DNA of 22,041 bases from a virus. This document shows, piece by piece, positions 8,501 through 17,090 of the stretch; positions within the stretch are counted from its first letter, which is position 1; each line of letters starts with the position of its first letter. The notes beneath the pieces are model-generated. The model was not told the DNA's origin. It ran no database searches and saw only the letters and a program-made list of their open reading frames with translations. The stretch covers positions 1 to 22,041 of the IMG/VR virus record IMGVR_UViG_3300025133_000664. One strand, written 5' to 3'. The position numbers and the translations under genes were made by a program.

Positions 8501-11500
8501 AATAATTGTATTCTCTTTTCCCGACAGACGGACGCTTTCTGCGTATTTTTCGTAGGTGTCATAAGAAGGCTCTTTAGGTGGCAGCGAGGTGCCGCGGGAA
8601 GGTCCATCTATTATCTTCCTGTCTTTTCCGGCGGTCCATGGCGGACGAGTGGTTGCTCCGCCTGGAGCCAACGCGGTGGCTTCCATTTTCAAAGAGACAC
8701 TATTTTGGACTTCTGTAGGAACTGAATATACATATTGGGCAGCTACTATGGATGACGGCTCATAGGTGGCACCGGCACCCAGTCCGTAAGAAGACTGGTC
8801 TATGATGGTCCCATAATTTGTCATCATCAGCTCTCCGGCTGCCATGGTGGCAACATCGGCTAGTAAAAGCCTGTTACCGGCTGATCCTGTCCAGGCAGGC
8901 AGATAATCTGAATATAAATAACTATCTAGAGGCCAAATTGAGGCGTTTGCTGGTTCAGAAGTGGCATATGCAACATCGCTAGGGACTGATTCGCTTACCT
9001 GTATTTCATACCCTTGGGATGTTTGAAAAATGCGATTGCCGGCTCGGGTACTTGGTTTTTGAACCCTGTTAAACTGCCTATTCCAGCCAGCAATATTAGA
9101 ACTCTGATTGTATTGAGACACTGACAGTCCAAAATCGCCGGTCGCAACCAAATCCGCAGCATTGCTATTATGGTAGACCGATATGTCAGATTTCCAAAAA
9201 TTATCAACAAACGAAAGGCGGGAGCGAGTACCCGACAAATAGGTATACACCTCTTTGGGATAAATGGTTTCGGAATAAGTCAACATATTGATTCGTTGAA
9301 TCCCGTCAGAAGATGGAAGCACTCCATCTAGCCGATGGTTTCTCATAATTTCGTAAGGTCTCTTGATCTTATTATAGCTGAACTTGTAAGGGTTTCCCGT
9401 GGCTTGATTAAGACGCTTATTCGCAAATCCGCAAAGCATATTTCCATATGAAAACTCCATCTTCGCCGGAACTTTCTGCCCGTAGCGAGTTGAAGAAGGG
9501 GACCCTAAATTAGTTTTGAGATTAGCTCGCATTGGCTTAAACTTAGAAGTAAGCGGTGGTTCAATAAATCTTGCCCCCAAAGAATAAGTTAAAATATTGG
9601 CGGATGAGCCGGAGGTGGTTCCGGCACGTCCTGCTCGGTCAGAGGCAGTTCTTGTGCCAGCAGAGGCGTGGTACTTTCCCTCTAGTGCTACAGAATTTCT
9701 ATCATAGGATGTTATTTCCAGCGATGGTGGGAATTCATAAATATTATTTTTCCGTAAATAAGCCCCTTGGGCGTTTTGTCCTGCCCGTAGTTGTTGCCAC
9801 GGGACAAACCCATACTGGTCCGACCACACAAATTTATTTTTTCCTGATGTGCCGGAAACTAGAGCGGAACCAAAATTATAGTTCACTGCGGATCTGCCGT
9901 CTTCAAAGTCCGTATAAGTGGCAGGACTTGTTGGTGATGGAAAATTCTCTTGAAGTTCGGTATTCCCCTCAGAGCCAGCCATTCCTTGATAAAGCGATAC
10001 GCCCAAGCCAGACCAAGTGTTATCCACTGCTGAAATATCGATATCCCCAGCATATAACGCTGATAATATCGCCTCAGAGAACGACGATCCCCATTCTGAT
10101 ACAGTTGTCATGAACCCAACGCCATACTCCCAGCTTCCGGCGGCTGTTTGGGACGGGGGGCTGCCGATGGGTATAGACGCGGTACCTGTAAAAGTACACT
10201 GATTTCCGCTAGTATCTGTCAGCTTGATGTAGATGGCGTCCCACTTGGCCTCTAGTCCCGACGTGGGAACTATGGTTGCCACAGCCTGGTTAGGGAGTGA
10301 GACTAGAGAGGAAGACATTCTCGAAATATTTTGAGGATATCGAGAGCCCGAGAGAACATACTGATCATAAACATGAGTGGGTGTAACAGTCACGGAGTTC
10401 CCAGGAAAATAATCAGAATAAGGGTTCCAACCGCCAGCGGCAAAGTTCATAAACCATTCAGTCCGGTCTGCTCTTGGAATTGGAGTCGTAACATACCCAT
10501 TGTCGTATGCTGTGCCAGTGACCGGACCAAGGACAAAAGGCCAAACACTATAGTCTATTGCCGTCTCAATTCTCTCAAGACCATTTCTTTGAGTTTTCTC
10601 CACCGGCTTGGCGTCGCCAGACCCATTCAGAATCATCGTGGACCAATTGCTCTGTCCGCCAAAAGCTACGTTTATATCAACACCATCGTTTAAATTTTGT
10701 AATGCCTGGGGTCCATTTAAGTTTAAATACAAATAGGGGAATGATATAAACCCTCCCCAAAAAGTGTATCCCCTAAATATTTGTCGTAGTCCAGCATGTG
10801 AGTAAAGTAATTTATAATTTCTCCAAGGAAGGGCATTATTGGGAGAAAGTTCATCCGAAGAAATATCCCTAAACTGCTGTTTAGATGTATATTTACCCCC
10901 AGGGCTGGCGAAGCGGCTCGTAATAACCGACTTGGTCGTTCTCCTCGTAGAAATCTCGCGAGGGGCGGCATAATCGACAGACCCGCCATTCCAAGAACTT
11001 GTTAATCCTGCTTTCGTTGAAGAGAGACGAGGGTCCACCTGAACTCCTCCTGGCGTCACCCCCCGGTAAGATGGAGGCACCACAAACGCAGAGGCAGCGG
11101 TGGCACCAGCTAGTTCAAAAATTTGATAATTAGGATTATTAAAAACAAAATCGATATTGGCTGTTTTTCGTCCCGTCGAACTCACCACCTCATAATTGTT
11201 GGTAAAATTCCCAATAGGTCTGCGACCATCGGCTTGAGAGTAAGAGCCTGTATAGGATTTTAGATTGGTTATGTTTACCGGACGCTTGGCTCCTAGTCCG
11301 CGAGCATATTTCCCCTGAGGAGTGGAAACTTGTCCGTAAGAATAGTCGTCATAAGAAGAGGACCAGTTGGTTGGGCGAGGTCCTATCCCCTCTACCCTGT
11401 AAGGAGAACTACTCGTCAAAATAAGCCTAAATGCTTCGGGTCTATCATTTTGGGAAAATATCCATGCATGGCGAGATTTGAGTCCCCCAACATGTTCAGA

Positions 11501-12103
11501 AGTGAACGGGCCCTGTAGGGAAACATCATGCTGAATCGGGAAAGGGGCGTCTTCGTGAATATTGGTGATATCCACCCAACTAGGCATAAATTCATTAGTA
11601 AAGGCTTTATATCCCTTATCTGTCGAAAGAATACTTGAACTATAAACGCTAAAGGGCGTTAAGACTTTTCCTCGATAATTAATACCGTCCTTGCTCGCTG
11701 TAAATGCTAGTTTTCTCTTCTGGTTAAGTCCTGAGTCGTCATCACACCTAGCAAAGGGTACACCAGATTCATTAAATGCGAGCCCAGACTGAAAACCACT
11801 AAATTCAAAATCAGTTATTTTCCTTTTTTTCGAAAGGTCCTCATTAATACCACTATAAATAGAAGTACTGATTTCTCCGGACAAACAAACCAAAACACTT
11901 GAAGTAAGTCTGCCCTGCACTGCTTTTAAAATGCTGTTTCGGCTGGATAAGATTCCGGACTTTGTCCCTAAGGTTGCTCCGGAACCGGATGTGAAAGTGT
12001 GTCTTTCAGCCTTATTTTTCCACCAATCGCAATTTTTAGACTGGAGTCGTGGGATGGGGGCATGGTTGAACCTCCACGCAGGGGCGGGACATCTTTTGGT
12101 CAT
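5396..12103 (-). CDS. Giant virion structural protein, probably tail/baseplate (2235 aa)
   Basis: The ATG at 12103 overlaps the upstream stop by four bases (ATGA) and has a strong GGGGAGGA site seven bases before it. The sequence is rich in Ser, Gly, Asn and Tyr, mostly beta-looking, with no membrane segment or signal peptide. Landmarks: NCDWWKNKAERH near residue 28; a block with HEDAPF, LQGPFTSEHVGGLKSRHAW and DRPEAFR (about 180-225); LPFEAILDPEPH (about 1416); YMMEVGLMKTDNFNMYNNPY (about 1520); FYAPNQDKRVSLNDIL (about 1595); GMWHQYGM (about 1740); VYLFEHQIKLSKQDLADIWQ (about 1930); VRWIIFKVKQKGYSNY (about 2020). I recall similar landmarks in giant proteins of uncultured marine phages, where no function is assigned. 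The last 50 residues are short tandem repeats. Following the wedge genes, it is probably a peripheral baseplate or fibre-like component; its exact location in the virion is unknown. Confidence 0.9.
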   Translation of the reverse strand: MTKRCPAPAWRFNHAPIPRLQSKNCDWWKNKAERHTFTSGSGATLGTKSGILSSRNSILKAVQGRLTSSVLVCLSGEISTSIYSGINEDLSKKRKITDFEFSGFQSGLAFNESGVPFARCDDDSGLNQKRKLAFTASKDGINYRGKVLTPFSVYSSSILSTDKGYKAFTNEFMPSWVDITNIHEDAPFPIQHDVSLQGPFTSEHVGGLKSRHAWIFSQNDRPEAFRLILTSSSPYRVEGIGPRPTNWSSSYDDYSYGQVSTPQGKYARGLGAKRPVNITNLKSYTGSYSQADGRRPIGNFTNNYEVVSSTGRKTANIDFVFNNPNYQIFELAGATAASAFVVPPSYRGVTPGGVQVDPRLSSTKAGLTSSWNGGSVDYAAPREISTRRTTKSVITSRFASPGGKYTSKQQFRDISSDELSPNNALPWRNYKLLYSHAGLRQIFRGYTFWGGFISFPYLYLNLNGPQALQNLNDGVDINVAFGGQSNWSTMILNGSGDAKPVEKTQRNGLERIETAIDYSVWPFVLGPVTGTAYDNGYVTTPIPRADRTEWFMNFAAGGWNPYSDYFPGNSVTVTPTHVYDQYVLSGSRYPQNISRMSSSLVSLPNQAVATIVPTSGLEAKWDAIYIKLTDTSGNQCTFTGTASIPIGSPPSQTAAGSWEYGVGFMTTVSEWGSSFSEAILSALYAGDIDISAVDNTWSGLGVSLYQGMAGSEGNTELQENFPSPTSPATYTDFEDGRSAVNYNFGSALVSGTSGKNKFVWSDQYGFVPWQQLRAGQNAQGAYLRKNNIYEFPPSLEITSYDRNSVALEGKYHASAGTRTASDRAGRAGTTSGSSANILTYSLGARFIEPPLTSKFKPMRANLKTNLGSPSSTRYGQKVPAKMEFSYGNMLCGFANKRLNQATGNPYKFSYNKIKRPYEIMRNHRLDGVLPSSDGIQRINMLTYSETIYPKEVYTYLSGTRSRLSFVDNFWKSDISVYHNSNAADLVATGDFGLSVSQYNQSSNIAGWNRQFNRVQKPSTRAGNRIFQTSQGYEIQVSESVPSDVAYATSEPANASIWPLDSYLYSDYLPAWTGSAGNRLLLADVATMAAGELMMTNYGTIIDQSSYGLGAGATYEPSSIVAAQYVYSVPTEVQNSVSLKMEATALAPGGATTRPPWTAGKDRKIIDGPSRGTSLPPKEPSYDTYEKYAESVRLSGKENTIIPEYIMSNWVSTYRTSGDPLSYVPNSVELTGANTQNYNGSNTDFFTRYSDSDTIEYLKQFMSGRDLEFNKYPKHFQLTSNATLKLLPYNGFFPMNRTLQIATLFSSSYSSNAIYAGDDSTKGPWRSILKPFFAPGILYNSIKSGVAVNHPVRRGPWGGAQFAATEAPQPLKGALSGNLGTSGGDYVSVPGGRRRPRTPSAGNFDFTIDNVDKFFWTDRLPFEAILDPEPHISSTSLRDFLIISDIRNVTKNDISGSISGQVEDSLYKKAISNFLASVPEFFLKKKPTANHSSGYLTKFVSQFGPNDSDDVNHKLVSGNKIYMMEVGLMKTDNFNMYNNPYAFGPPTATGSESGGSWNNASYSVGKSTPSGSAWPKHRGEFAPFTPPYYYGPSVARFFYAPNQDKRVSLNDILTSTGQNNPELFVQYRNESGSFYDYSSGSFTSFDGTEVTLSSSPAYEWNRAWQNRMDIDASITLNNSFKIDNGTYTSKNPNRWVIMPKWESPILDFPGPGNSYDFSGSVDTDNSNISLNFNQQTYGMWHQYGMSPTNNEGVYLYIKDHTSLLTEPDYILVGDPNVVTGAPEGYYTYAKKIPWPVQEAINNGKEVGSLADLVGFAPEEVMSSGIDLSKAKRLGELATGGEKSLSEAILALPFYYDEQNRQRLVTLQGSGHDLGPKLRKFRRAFTKYSMPPPLATRLSSLVPTNYPNDDGLINPFADDDDYSNILMNSDPSRVPIVYLFEHQIKLSKQDLADIWQGILPEIGTNMKRNVVAIDHYMPGRATGEDELAYPELLQKEIEEGIQDGSGLPKIDLMDTITEDSGNGFCPQVRWIIFKVKQKGYSNYSALIANEIDGVDNRLLDTIQRHPANPPERQNYFFNNSVSDPTYNWPYDYMSLVETANLQTKIGFRPELAGELADYQIQQEPPRLPQDIRITGVTLPPNADSLMASTSVGTLAENLNNATYVPALDAPSFGQFSTPMVVRNSTANVSMGGFEPENFRYGGASNVSMGPDKPDHFRYGGAANVGMGGWDDPRDWKS

Positions 12104-15100
12104 CTTCCTATCCTCCCCTCAATGATGGGATAATTTCCTACTACAGCCCCAGGGTACCCGTATCTCATTTTGTGCCTTTCTAAGACATGACTTTCTATCA
12201 TCGTCCGAACGTCTTCAGCGTGTTTTGCTGATGCGGGGAAAAGTTGTTGAATTATCTCTCCCATAGAAGTATCTACCCATTTATAAAAATCTAAATATTT
12301 TTCAAAATCTGGCACGCCTTCAACCCTTCTAAAAAATATTTCTCTTAATTTTTCCATCTGTTTGTAGTTATCACGATATTTGTTGACCGGCTCGCCAATA
12401 AGGTTGTGAAAGTCGTCAATCGAGGCAAAGAAATTCAATATGCGGTCAGATATGCTCCGATTCATACTTTTCTCTACCGCAAAAAAGATACTACTCGGTC
12501 GCACATCTGTTCCAAAAGCTTCGTCATCATGGCTAAGAATTTTTATCATCTCGTCACTAAGAGACTCTTCAGGGGGACGCAGCTTGCTGGTGTATACATA
12601 TTCTTTAAATGCCGCAGGCTCGGAGGCAGCAAAGAAGTCGGCACGTCCGGGGTGTTTTCGCAAATTAGCATTACTTAGTGCCCTCCCTTGATAGGTAGAC
12701 AAATAATCCAGTCCAACTGATCCTGATGAGACATCTGTTACCCTGAACTGCCCGTCAATATTGCTGGAGCTTATGTTTTGGAAATCCCAATTCAACGCCA
12801 GTGTTTGAATTGCAGGGATATAGCTCCTGTTGATTGGGCCTGCGGAGGCAGGTTTTTGGAAAGTATAGGCATTCCGCTCCGGGTGAAGTCGTCCAAAGCT
12901 ATCAACGTCCTTTGCGTGTAAATCTATTACGGTAGGACTTAAATAGTCGTTCCAATATCTTATACTGGATGCTTTTATATCCGACAGCGTGTCCACTTGT
13001 CCATTAAAGTTAGTCCGATGAGCCCCAGCATAAATTCTTTTCGAACTGGTTAGATGAAGACTTCCGGAAGGATAGTTTAACGAAGAAGATATAGAAAATG
13101 AGTTTTGTTTAAGTCCCGCCTCATAATTTACGCCATAAAACTCTAAAATCCAGCCGGACCCGGCACCGGTGTTAGTCCCGTCTACGGTAGTTGCAAAAGG
13201 ATATTGATCTGGGCGGAGGGAGACGGCAACATTCCACTTTTGATTATCATAGACATTCCTGAAAACATCCGTTTTCAAAACTTCCTCTCCTGCTCTGTTT
13301 TTTATTACAAAATATGCGTCCTGTTGAAATCCGGTCTGGACGTTGTTTTTAGCTGGGCTAGCTTCAGCCTTGACCGCATAAATTTGCCACCCATAATCTC
13401 CCGCGGCAACTGGCCAGTTTAAGTTTGTAGAGGTAGCATTATCTCCCTCATCGGGCGGAGTATGAAATCCGAACAAAGAAGAAGTTAAAATGGGGGGCGG
13501 TGTGGACCGGAGCGTGTTCATTTGAGATTTGTCTGGAAAAAGAAACTCCCCCTGAAGCGTAAAGGCGTACTCATTTAGTTCTTCGGAGCCGGACAATATA
13601 CTATAAGAAGATGTATACGAACTACTCGGGGCGTACTGATAGATTGTGGAATAAGGCGATTCGCTATTCCTGAATCCTGTAAAATCTATATATTTTTTAG
13701 TAGAGGGTCCTTCCCTGTAGCTACTGCTCAGGGTGTAGTCTGCCTCATTGGGATACACGCCCACAGTCATTATTTCCTCGCCAATACCGAAGCATCTTAT
13801 AAGGTTTCTTATCGACTTTTCTGTGCCCTTTGACTTAAGGATATATGGCAAGTTGTTATAAATGTTTTTATAGATAGAATTTTTAGTATGAATAAGAGTT
13901 TTTTGGAAACTTATTTGCTCATCTCTTTCTAAAAACTGTCCCATTGCCCCAATGTTCTCAAATATTTCCGGTGCCTCTATTCCGAACTCTTCTATAAGCC
14001 GGTCAGTATAAGGAAATTGAAACATGCTTCCTGTGGTAGAAGTTTGCTCATATGACCTATCTTTTATTTTGTTCAAGGCGGATATTTGTAAATGTAGGGT
14101 GTCAAAATAACTCGCCATGATCTGTAACAGGCTGCGTAGCTCATTGTTTCCCGACTCCTCCTCTTCTATGATCCACGAAGGTATTTGATTTTTTAAGCTT
14201 CCGTTGTTCGTTGCGTCGTAACTACTTCCACTCAGGATTAGCCCAGCCCTATTAGTAGAAACTCTTGGGTTGGCAGGGCGAACAATAATATCTGGCTTTT
14301 CGGGGCGGCCTGACTGGCTCATCGCACTCATTGCCGACAGCGTACTTCTTGAACTAGACGAGTCGTAATTTATAAATGCCCCGTTAGACAGCCGGCCCGA
14401 GTAATCGAGGACAATTCTATCAACCGAGTCCGCACCCACAATTCCCTCGTTAAATTTATAATAAACTCCGAGATCAACATTGGCGTTATATTTATCTGCA
14501 CCCCCGTCAACATGAGAAAACCAGTGGCGACCAATTTCTTGGGCGTTTCGGTTAGATTTCCAAAAACGAAATTCATCTATAGAACCAGATAATTTTGCCC
14601 AGCCTAAGCGGCTTGGGTCTGAGCTATCTGCTGCACCAAAGGGGGCTGTCCGCAGTCCTCCAATATTAGAAGTGAGAGATCCCGTCACAAGTTTAATTTC
14701 GCCGGCTTGGTGTCCGCTGGTTGGCAACGTAGAACTCGTTATCTCGCCCTCGTGAAGAGATCCGTCAACATAAAAATCGATGGTGGGATTTGTCTTGCTA
14801 GTGTTAAAGGAGAAAGAATAATTATGCCAGGAGCCACTGTTGAACGATAGTCCCCCCAAGGTAGGAACTGACTGAGTAAAAAAGCCGGTGGTGCCCGACA
14901 GCATCGTGACCAAAAAACGGTCTTCGCCCTGTCCAGGGGTGGAACCCGACATAATCTCAAAAGTCATTCTGCCATATTCCGCAGAAGAGCTTACTACTCC
15001 ATTCCACAAATCAAAAATGACCTGATTCCGCGATTGAATGCCGCCGGCCGGAATTCCTGTGTTTTTCTTAAAGAAAAACTCCACGGTGGAACCTGAAGGT

Positions 15101-15597
15101 CCTCCAAAATTAAGATTGGAGGTTCTATTAGTTCCCACATTATAAACTGTATCTTTGTGAGGTCCCCCGTAGGTTTCAATATACTCCGCGGAAGAAGAAT
15201 AATATCCATTTGTTTTAGATGTGACGGGTCCGTAAGTGTCCCCAATCGTGATAAACCCCGTAGATCTGGGGTAGTTTTCTAGAAAAATATATTTCTCTAA
15301 AGGGTTTAAGTCATTATAAAATTTTGTTTTTTCAAACGCCGAGCCGTCATAAGGATAGTACCCAGATAAAAAGTCATATGCTCTTCTGTAATATTCCTCA
15401 GCGGAACCAAACTTAACAAAGTTGGAAGGATTTGAGTAATCAACGTTAGGAAGAAAGGTGTCCCTTTTCTTGATGCTCTCGCTTAAATGTCCTTGAGATT
15501 CTATGCCGTCGCCTAGTTGACCAGGGGAGGAATCTTTAAGAAATTTGCTAACTATTGTAGTTTGCTTATTTTTATCGAATAACTTCTTTAGACTCAT
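12100..15597 (-). CDS. Tail protein I / gp7-like baseplate wedge protein with two LamG-like domains (1165 aa)
   Basis: Order of parts: an N-terminal lead (1-155) with Tyr-rich helical-looking segments; a LamG/concanavalin-like domain (about 160-390) with STVEFFFKKN, SWHNYSFSFN, IDFYVDG and the typical ending GSIDEFRFWKSNRNAQEI; a helical part (about 465-610) with YNNLPYILKSKGTEKSIRNL, resembling the 'HKGT..AI..L...FG' core of the tail protein I family (P2 gpI; the Tri2 or T4 gp7 position of the wedge); a second LamG-like domain (about 670-905) with WNVAVSL, RIYAGAHRTNF and SIRYWNDYLS; then a C-terminal helical region (about 1030-1150) with SMNRSISDRILNFFASIDDF and VLERHKMRYG. The length is near that of T4 gp7 (1032 aa). 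The start overlaps the upstream stop by four bases (ATGA) and lacks a good ribosome binding site. The LamG calls are strong for the first domain and moderate for the second; the I/gp7 assignment is moderate and supported by the neighbouring J/gp6 gene. Confidence 0.82.
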   Translation of the reverse strand: MSLKKLFDKNKQTTIVSKFLKDSSPGQLGDGIESQGHLSESIKKRDTFLPNVDYSNPSNFVKFGSAEEYYRRAYDFLSGYYPYDGSAFEKTKFYNDLNPLEKYIFLENYPRSTGFITIGDTYGPVTSKTNGYYSSSAEYIETYGGPHKDTVYNVGTNRTSNLNFGGPSGSTVEFFFKKNTGIPAGGIQSRNQVIFDLWNGVVSSSAEYGRMTFEIMSGSTPGQGEDRFLVTMLSGTTGFFTQSVPTLGGLSFNSGSWHNYSFSFNTSKTNPTIDFYVDGSLHEGEITSSTLPTSGHQAGEIKLVTGSLTSNIGGLRTAPFGAADSSDPSRLGWAKLSGSIDEFRFWKSNRNAQEIGRHWFSHVDGGADKYNANVDLGVYYKFNEGIVGADSVDRIVLDYSGRLSNGAFINYDSSSSRSTLSAMSAMSQSGRPEKPDIIVRPANPRVSTNRAGLILSGSSYDATNNGSLKNQIPSWIIEEEESGNNELRSLLQIMASYFDTLHLQISALNKIKDRSYEQTSTTGSMFQFPYTDRLIEEFGIEAPEIFENIGAMGQFLERDEQISFQKTLIHTKNSIYKNIYNNLPYILKSKGTEKSIRNLIRCFGIGEEIMTVGVYPNEADYTLSSSYREGPSTKKYIDFTGFRNSESPYSTIYQYAPSSSYTSSYSILSGSEELNEYAFTLQGEFLFPDKSQMNTLRSTPPPILTSSLFGFHTPPDEGDNATSTNLNWPVAAGDYGWQIYAVKAEASPAKNNVQTGFQQDAYFVIKNRAGEEVLKTDVFRNVYDNQKWNVAVSLRPDQYPFATTVDGTNTGAGSGWILEFYGVNYEAGLKQNSFSISSSLNYPSGSLHLTSSKRIYAGAHRTNFNGQVDTLSDIKASSIRYWNDYLSPTVIDLHAKDVDSFGRLHPERNAYTFQKPASAGPINRSYIPAIQTLALNWDFQNISSSNIDGQFRVTDVSSGSVGLDYLSTYQGRALSNANLRKHPGRADFFAASEPAAFKEYVYTSKLRPPEESLSDEMIKILSHDDEAFGTDVRPSSIFFAVEKSMNRSISDRILNFFASIDDFHNLIGEPVNKYRDNYKQMEKLREIFFRRVEGVPDFEKYLDFYKWVDTSMGEIIQQLFPASAKHAEDVRTMIESHVLERHKMRYGYPGAVVGNYPIIEGRIGR
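12111..12118 (-). promoter_or_regulatory. Strong ribosome binding site (GGGGAGGA) for the giant gene
   Basis: The purine run lies seven bases before the ATG at 12103 on the minus strand and inside the last codons of the 1165-residue gene (IEGRIGR stop). It is the strongest Shine-Dalgarno-like sequence among the gene junctions here. Combined with the ATGA overlap, it suggests both coupling and high independent initiation for the giant protein. Confidence 0.7.
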
Positions 15598-17090
15598 GGT
15601 GACGTTTCTTGAACTCGGAATTTAAATATTTCTGGCTGCTCTTTGTATTGCCCATCTATATTGTAGAGAAATTGCAAACTATACATGTATCCCGGCTCTA
15701 AATACGACGTGTCTAAATCAAAATAGTTGCCGCTCATATCGTAGGAAAGCTTCGTATATTTATTACTTCCAGTCCCAAATGCAATGATTTCCATATTATC
15801 AATATCTCTGTATAGTCTATAATATGACTCTTCAATAGGGGTAGGAGTAATCAGAGTGTTGGCGACAGTATAGATGTTAAGGCTACTACGGTTGTTTCTT
15901 TTAGCAAAAATTCGAAGCCTTTCTTTTTGCCCTTTCATATACGACGATTTTAAATTAGAAATCGAAGTAGTATATTCTTCCCCGTAAACGACCTCATTTG
16001 CATAAATGTTGGAAGGGGAAAAAGAGCCCGTAAAGTACTGAGTAGATCCCGAAAACCACACATCGTTAATAGACTCAAAACTGCTGGTGATAGCGAAAGA
16101 ACAAGAGTAGGACCCCGTTATAGGAATGCCGTTTTCATAGACTAGTCCGCCTGTGATATTGGTGACAGGCTCGCCATCTTTATTAACCACTACAAGCTTG
16201 CTTCCACTGGGGGATCCACTGCTTCCACTGTAAAAACTTACCAAAAGCTTTTGCTGGTCGGGCCAATAGGCTTCAAGTCCGGGAATATTTTTGAATTGTC
16301 CTCGAATTCTGTTGTACAAAAATAAAGAATTTAGGTTATCCGAAGCAGGTGCCAAGGCACTGCTAAGATATGTATTCCCCCTGTCATCTTGCCGGGAAGA
16401 ATCCCAGCGTGCTTCTACGCATGGTCTGTTCAAGAAATAATCACTGGTTCGAGAAAAGAATTTTTTAGTATAAAACGTTCCCTCTGATCCCGAGATGATA
16501 TTATCGGGGTACTTTATCAATAGCCCGTAATTCTGATATTCTCCCGACCTCCAGCGATCCATTAAAAAATTTATGTTCAAATCTAGGTTTTCCATCCCCC
16601 CAGAAAAGAAATAGCTTGCCGAATAGTCGCCGCCGGCATTGCCTAGGTAATCTCCCCCTGGTTGATCCCACTCAACTGAGTCCGAGGCAAAAATCCAGTT
16701 ACTTTCACCAGCGTCGGTAAACTCTTCCATGTCCAAGCCACGTCCCTCGGTCCAGGCCCTAGTTCCCATTGCAACATCCAGGCTATAACTAAGCGGGGTC
16801 GTGCCACCATGTGGAGCGTTATAGAGCCGCAGAATATAGTCAACACTAGAAGACGGAAGGACCCCGCTCGATATATCATTTTGAATCGCATCTACATCGA
16901 AACGCAGCAATATTCTCATCTGTTCCGCATTAGTGGCACTAATAGAAGCTGAAGTTTGTCCTTGAATTACAAAAGCCTCTAAAATATCTGAGGCCCCCAT
17001 GTTGGATCCCGTACCTCTTGTAAGGAGATTCTCCTTAAATGCATTAGTGATTGTATTATCCGCTAGGAGGTTGTATTTTTTAATAGCCAT
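15594..17090 (-). CDS. DNRLRE/CBM-like beta-domain phage structural protein (498 aa)
   Basis: The N-terminal half looks like a DNRLRE-type beta-sandwich, a fold related to carbohydrate-binding modules. It has ADNTITNAF, then GTGSNMGASDILEAF (about 27-41), RILLRFDVDAI (about 58-68), WTEGRGLDMEEF (about 112-123) and DYFLNRPCVEARWDSS (about 216-231). The second half (about 240-498) is Ser/Gly/Tyr-rich and beta-looking, including YWPDQQKLLVSFYSGSSGSP and a C-terminal YMYSLQFLYNIDGQYK. No catalytic motif, signal peptide or membrane segment is seen. The ATG at 17090 overlaps the J-like gene's TAA by one base (TAATG), with GGGGTGG seven bases upstream. Its place between the J-like and I-like wedge genes points to a baseplate adaptor or peripheral wedge protein. 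I recall similar proteins at this position in uncultured marine phages. Binding of a carbohydrate is inferred from the fold only. Confidence 0.85.
   Translation of the reverse strand: MAIKKYNLLADNTITNAFKENLLTRGTGSNMGASDILEAFVIQGQTSASISATNAEQMRILLRFDVDAIQNDISSGVLPSSSVDYILRLYNAPHGGTTPLSYSLDVAMGTRAWTEGRGLDMEEFTDAGESNWIFASDSVEWDQPGGDYLGNAGGDYSASYFFSGGMENLDLNINFLMDRWRSGEYQNYGLLIKYPDNIISGSEGTFYTKKFFSRTSDYFLNRPCVEARWDSSRQDDRGNTYLSSALAPASDNLNSLFLYNRIRGQFKNIPGLEAYWPDQQKLLVSFYSGSSGSPSGSKLVVVNKDGEPVTNITGGLVYENGIPITGSYSCSFAITSSFESINDVWFSGSTQYFTGSFSPSNIYANEVVYGEEYTTSISNLKSSYMKGQKERLRIFAKRNNRSSLNIYTVANTLITPTPIEESYYRLYRDIDNMEIIAFGTGSNKYTKLSYDMSGNYFDLDTSYLEPGYMYSLQFLYNIDGQYKEQPEIFKFRVQETSP

Noticed and set aside
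8399-8725. 108-codon open frame on the plus strand, rich in Arg, Cys and Trp
   Set aside because: It is antisense to the giant gene, overlaps its landmark-bearing frame completely, and shows no family motif.
9571-10113. 180-codon open frame on the plus strand
   Set aside because: It lies wholly inside the 2235-residue gene on the opposite strand, has no ribosome binding site worth noting, and its product has a basic, low-order composition typical of an antisense shadow frame.
14994-15245. Second minus-strand open frame within the I-like gene, and similar ones at 14370-14576, 14739-14960 and 16643-16891
   Set aside because: All are offset frames inside well-supported genes; they lack ribosome binding sites and recognisable products. 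No sign of a programmed frameshift site was seen near them.
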